The position numbers and the translations under genes are program-made. Of a stretch of DNA of 64,000 nucleotides, positions 61,548 through 64,000 are shown piece by piece. The stretch is from an uncultured Fastidiosipila sp. Its GTDB lineage: Bacteria; Bacillota; Clostridia; Saccharofermentanales; Fastidiosipilaceae. The stretch is taken from NCBI GenBank assembly GCA_947253875.1, contig CAMYAM010000002.1, positions 62,001 to 126,000 on the forward strand, in the 5' to 3' direction. How positions within the stretch are numbered: the stretch's first letter is position 1; every line of letters starts with the position of its first letter. Below the pieces are notes generated by a model. It was not told where the DNA came from. It saw only the letters and a program-made list of their open reading frames with translations, and searched no databases.

Positions 61548-63335
61548 ATGACAATGAAAATAAGTACAGATGAAAAGATAGCTTTGTTGAGAAAAGCTAT
61601 GCGTGCTGTTGGTGTACAGGCTTACATAGTTCCAACATCAGACCCGCACATGACAGAATACAATGCAAAACACTTTGAAGCTAGACATTGGCTAACAGGA
61701 TTTACAGGTTCAGCAGGTACTGCTCTAGTAACAGAGAACGCTGCAAAGTTATGGGCTGATGGACGTTACTTTATCCAAGCAGAACATCAAATCGCTGGAA
61801 CAGAATTTGAGTTAATGAAGTTAGCAACACCTGGATATCCAACTTTATTAGAGTTCTTAAGTGAGAACTTAAAATCAGGCGATGTTGTTGGTGTAAATGG
61901 TGCAATTATGAACCAATCCCAAGTAGAACGCTACGAAGAAGTATTGGGCAAAAAAGGTATCAAAATTGAACTAAACCTACAACTAGTTTCCGATATTTGG
62001 ACTGACCAGCCAGAAATGCCAAAAGGCGAGATTTTTACACTAGGTACAGAGTGGACAGGTAGAAGCACAGAAGCCAAGATTGTTGACCTAAGACAATATC
62101 TCAAAGAAAAAGAAAGTGACGTTGCTCTAATTGGTCGCCTAGACGATGTAGCTTGGTTGTACAACTTCAGAGGTTCAGACATAGAGTGCACTCCAGTTGC
62201 TTATGCATTTGCCATGGTATCTCAAGATAAAGCAGAATTATTTATTGACTTAGATAAAGTTAATGCAGAAGTAAGAGCTACTATGGAAGCTGAAGGGGTA
62301 AGTTTCAGAAAGTATGAAGATATTTATACAGCTGTGGCGGAACTTTCCGGTAAGACAGTAAGATTAGATAAATCAGCAATTAATAGCTTAGTTTTCTCCA
62401 AATTGCCAGAGGATGCAAAGGTAATTAACAGCAGAGATTGGACTTTGGATGAGAAAGCAGTCAAGAACGAGACTGAAATCAAAAACCAATACGAAGCCTA
62501 TCGTAAAGATGGTATTGCTTTTACCAAATTAATTCACTGGTTAAAAACACAAGATGTAAGTAAACTAGACGAACTTGATGTTGATGCAAAGGCTTTAGAA
62601 TTTAGAGAAGAATTAGATACATTTGTTGAATTGAGTTTCGGTACGATAGCAGCATACGGACCAAATGCCGCAATGGCACACTACTCTGCTACAGAAGATA
62701 ACAAAGCTCAATTACAAAACAAGAGCTTCATGTTAGTTGATGCTGGTGGACAATACTGGGAAGGTACAACTGATACTACACGTACAATCGCAGTCGGTGA
62801 ATTGACAGCAGAAGAAATCAAGGACTACACATTAACAGTTATGAGCCACGTTGATCTAGCTATGGCAGTGTTCTTGCACGGATCCACAGGTTACCAATTG
62901 GATATGTTAGCTCGTAAACCAATGTGGGAAAATCACATGGACTTTAAACACGGTACAGGTCATGGAATTGGCTATTTCTTGAATGTTCATGAAGGTCCAC
63001 AAAGCATTTCTTCCGGAAGATACAACACTACAGTAATGGAAGAAGGCATGATTACAAGTAACGAGCCAGGAGTCTACAAGGAAGATAAACACGGTATTCG
63101 TATTGAGAGTGTAGTTGTTTGTGAAGAAGCAGCGACAGTAGGTACAGATAAATTCTTGAAATTCGATACAATGACTAGAGTACCGCTAGAACGTGAAGCT
63201 ATTGACAAGAGCATGTTAAATGAACAACAAATTGCTTGGATCAATGCATATCACGAGCAAGTTTACAAAGATATAAACCAAGATTTAACTCCTGAAGAAG
63301 CTGAATGGTTGAAAGAAGTCTGTAAACCGTTATAA
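61548..63335 (+). CDS. Xaa-Pro aminopeptidase, M24B family
   Basis: A 595-residue protein of the long three-domain type (two creatinase-like N-terminal domains, then the catalytic pita-bread fold). Metal ligands appear as MLVDAGGQYWEGTTDTTRTI (two Asp), HGTGHGIGYFLNVHEGPQ (His) and the Glu residues in MITSNEPGVYKEDKHGIRIE. It removes an N-terminal residue before proline. GGAGAAG precedes the start. A cytoplasmic housekeeping peptidase, with no special neighbours. Confidence 0.95.
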   Translation: MTMKISTDEKIALLRKAMRAVGVQAYIVPTSDPHMTEYNAKHFEARHWLTGFTGSAGTALVTENAAKLWADGRYFIQAEHQIAGTEFELMKLATPGYPTLLEFLSENLKSGDVVGVNGAIMNQSQVERYEEVLGKKGIKIELNLQLVSDIWTDQPEMPKGEIFTLGTEWTGRSTEAKIVDLRQYLKEKESDVALIGRLDDVAWLYNFRGSDIECTPVAYAFAMVSQDKAELFIDLDKVNAEVRATMEAEGVSFRKYEDIYTAVAELSGKTVRLDKSAINSLVFSKLPEDAKVINSRDWTLDEKAVKNETEIKNQYEAYRKDGIAFTKLIHWLKTQDVSKLDELDVDAKALEFREELDTFVELSFGTIAAYGPNAAMAHYSATEDNKAQLQNKSFMLVDAGGQYWEGTTDTTRTIAVGELTAEEIKDYTLTVMSHVDLAMAVFLHGSTGYQLDMLARKPMWENHMDFKHGTGHGIGYFLNVHEGPQSISSGRYNTTVMEEGMITSNEPGVYKEDKHGIRIESVVVCEEAATVGTDKFLKFDTMTRVPLEREAIDKSMLNEQQIAWINAYHEQVYKDINQDLTPEEAEWLKEVCKPL

Positions 63336-63406
63336 TTAAGTTACTATTAACAAGGAATTTGTAAAAATTGCTATATATCTAAATATAGCATTGGAGGAAA
63401 AAACGC

Positions 63407-63679
63407 ATGGTAGAGAAAGAAGTAGTATTTTTAGATAAAGCTGAGGATTTGGTAGATTCAGGTAGAATTGCTGCAGGCTTGATCCAAAAAGCTTCAGAAT
63501 TTGTTTCTGACTTGAGACTTGAAGTTGCTGGTAGAAGAGCAAATGCTAAGAGCCTTTTGGGTGTAATGAGCTTGGCTCTTGATAAGGGTACTGAGATTAA
63601 AATTACAGCCGAAGGCCCAGATGAAGATGAAGCTTTAGAAGCAATATCAGATTATTTGCTAAACCCTGTATTGGATTAA
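63407..63679 (+). CDS. HPr-like (Crh-like) protein without the active-site histidine
   Basis: A 90-residue HPr-fold protein. Aligned on the shared QKASEF region, the phospho-acceptor His 15 of HPr falls on Ser 18 (DSGRIAAGLIQ in place of the GLHARPA type loop), while Arg 17 is kept as Arg 20. The regulatory Ser 46 loop is intact: NAKSLLGVMSLALDKGTEIK, Ser 49. The pattern is that of Crh, which has Gln at position 15, cannot carry phosphate in the PTS, and acts with CcpA when Ser 46 is phosphorylated. GGAGGAAAA precedes the start. It stands between the peptidase gene and uvrC. Confidence 0.85.
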   Translation: MVEKEVVFLDKAEDLVDSGRIAAGLIQKASEFVSDLRLEVAGRRANAKSLLGVMSLALDKGTEIKITAEGPDEDEALEAISDYLLNPVLD

Positions 63680-63765
63680 GATAAACAAACCTATCAGAAT
63701 ATCATAATTAGGTTAACAATTAAGTTAATCAGAATTAAGTTAAACAAAATTAATAGGAGCAATAA

Positions 63766-64000
63766 TTGCCGATAAAAGATTTTGATGCACGTCTGGACTT
63801 GGTTCCCACCGGTCCAGGCGTTTATTTAATGAAGGACAAAGATGGTACAGTGATCTATGTAGGCAAGGCCGTGAATTTACGTCGCCGCCTGCAAGATTAT
63901 TTTGCCCAAAACCCAGTTGGAAATACCAAAGTTCTTGCTATGATTGAAAACATAGCAGATTACTCATATCTACTAGTGCGTAATGAGCTGGAGGCTCTTT
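63766..64000 (+). CDS. uvrC: Excinuclease ABC subunit C, N-terminal part
   Basis: The frame runs off the right edge after 78 codons. TTG 63766 is chosen because AGGAG (63755-63759) lies six bases upstream. The GIY-YIG nuclease domain is clear: VPTGPGVYLMKDKDGTVIYV then GKAVNLRRRLQDYF. UvrC cuts on both sides of DNA lesions with UvrAB. The front looks normal; the rest is not visible. Confidence 0.93.
   Translation, partial: MPIKDFDARLDLVPTGPGVYLMKDKDGTVIYVGKAVNLRRRLQDYFAQNPVGNTKVLAMIENIADYSYLLVRNELEAL

Overview
The window comes from a low-GC Gram-positive bacterium (Bacillota). It is probably an anaerobic member of the Clostridia. The reasons are the AT-rich sequence, strong AGGAGG-type ribosome sites, lipoprotein signals, Firmicute gene orders (tmk-darA-holB-trmN6-rsmI, rqcP-divIC, dnaX-ybaB-recR behind an SRP RNA, tsaE-tsaB-rimI), a PhoPR-type phosphate system, and an energy-coupling-factor riboflavin transporter behind an FMN riboswitch. 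I do not assign a species. Both ends are cut inside genes: an SDR oxidoreductase at the left edge and uvrC at the right edge.

Layout. 1-3.9 kb: a truncated SDR, then a leftward pair made of a large GT-C-like membrane protein and a polyprenyl-phosphate glycosyltransferase. 4.1-11.5 kb: a complete phosphate regulon, pstS-pstC-pstA-pstB-phoU-phoB-phoR, with a Pho-box-like repeat in front and a stem-loop between pstS and pstC. 11.6-12.5 kb: FMN riboswitch and ribU. 12.6-14.9 kb: three leftward genes of unknown function (one lipoprotein, two membrane proteins); two of them sit behind near-identical promoter/operator modules. 15-17.7 kb: a degenerate cobyrinate-synthase-like protein and a YtxH/YtxG-like pair. 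17.8-21.5 kb: a Gfo/Idh/MocA oxidoreductase, a eukaryotic-type hexokinase, a small unknown protein, rqcP and divIC. 21.6-28.3 kb: recR, ybaB, dnaX, SRP RNA, an NhaC antiporter, and a murT/gatD pair whose GatD has lost its catalytic residues.

28.4-41.5 kb holds a mannoside-use region: two LplB/LplC-type permeases, a lipoprotein binding protein, a GH130 phosphorylase and a GH38 alpha-mannosidase, followed after a small XRE regulator and an ATP-grasp protein by a phosphohexomutase and mannose-6-phosphate isomerase. Together these could import, cleave and phosphorolyse mannosides and feed the sugars to fructose-6-phosphate. 41.7-52.7 kb is a long rightward housekeeping run with an Asn-rich protein, tmk, darA, holB, murJ, trmN6, rsmI and a giant YfhO-family protein. 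52.8-53.8 kb is the rplM-rpsI operon.

54.0-55.8 kb looks like a decayed mobile insertion: a higher-GC MATE transporter gene flanked by a small orphan reading frame and by a frameshifted tail of a large serine recombinase. 55.9-59.5 kb carries a small membrane protein, the two Tm-1-like proteins (TIM barrel and UPF0261) and an FMN reductase. 59.6-64 kb carries tsaE-tsaB-rimI, an aminopeptidase P, an HPr-like protein without the active-site histidine, and the start of uvrC.

The most unusual theme is loss of catalytic residues in otherwise intact genes: two CobB/CobQ-type amidotransferase-fold proteins without their cysteine, and an HPr homologue without His15 but with the regulatory serine.
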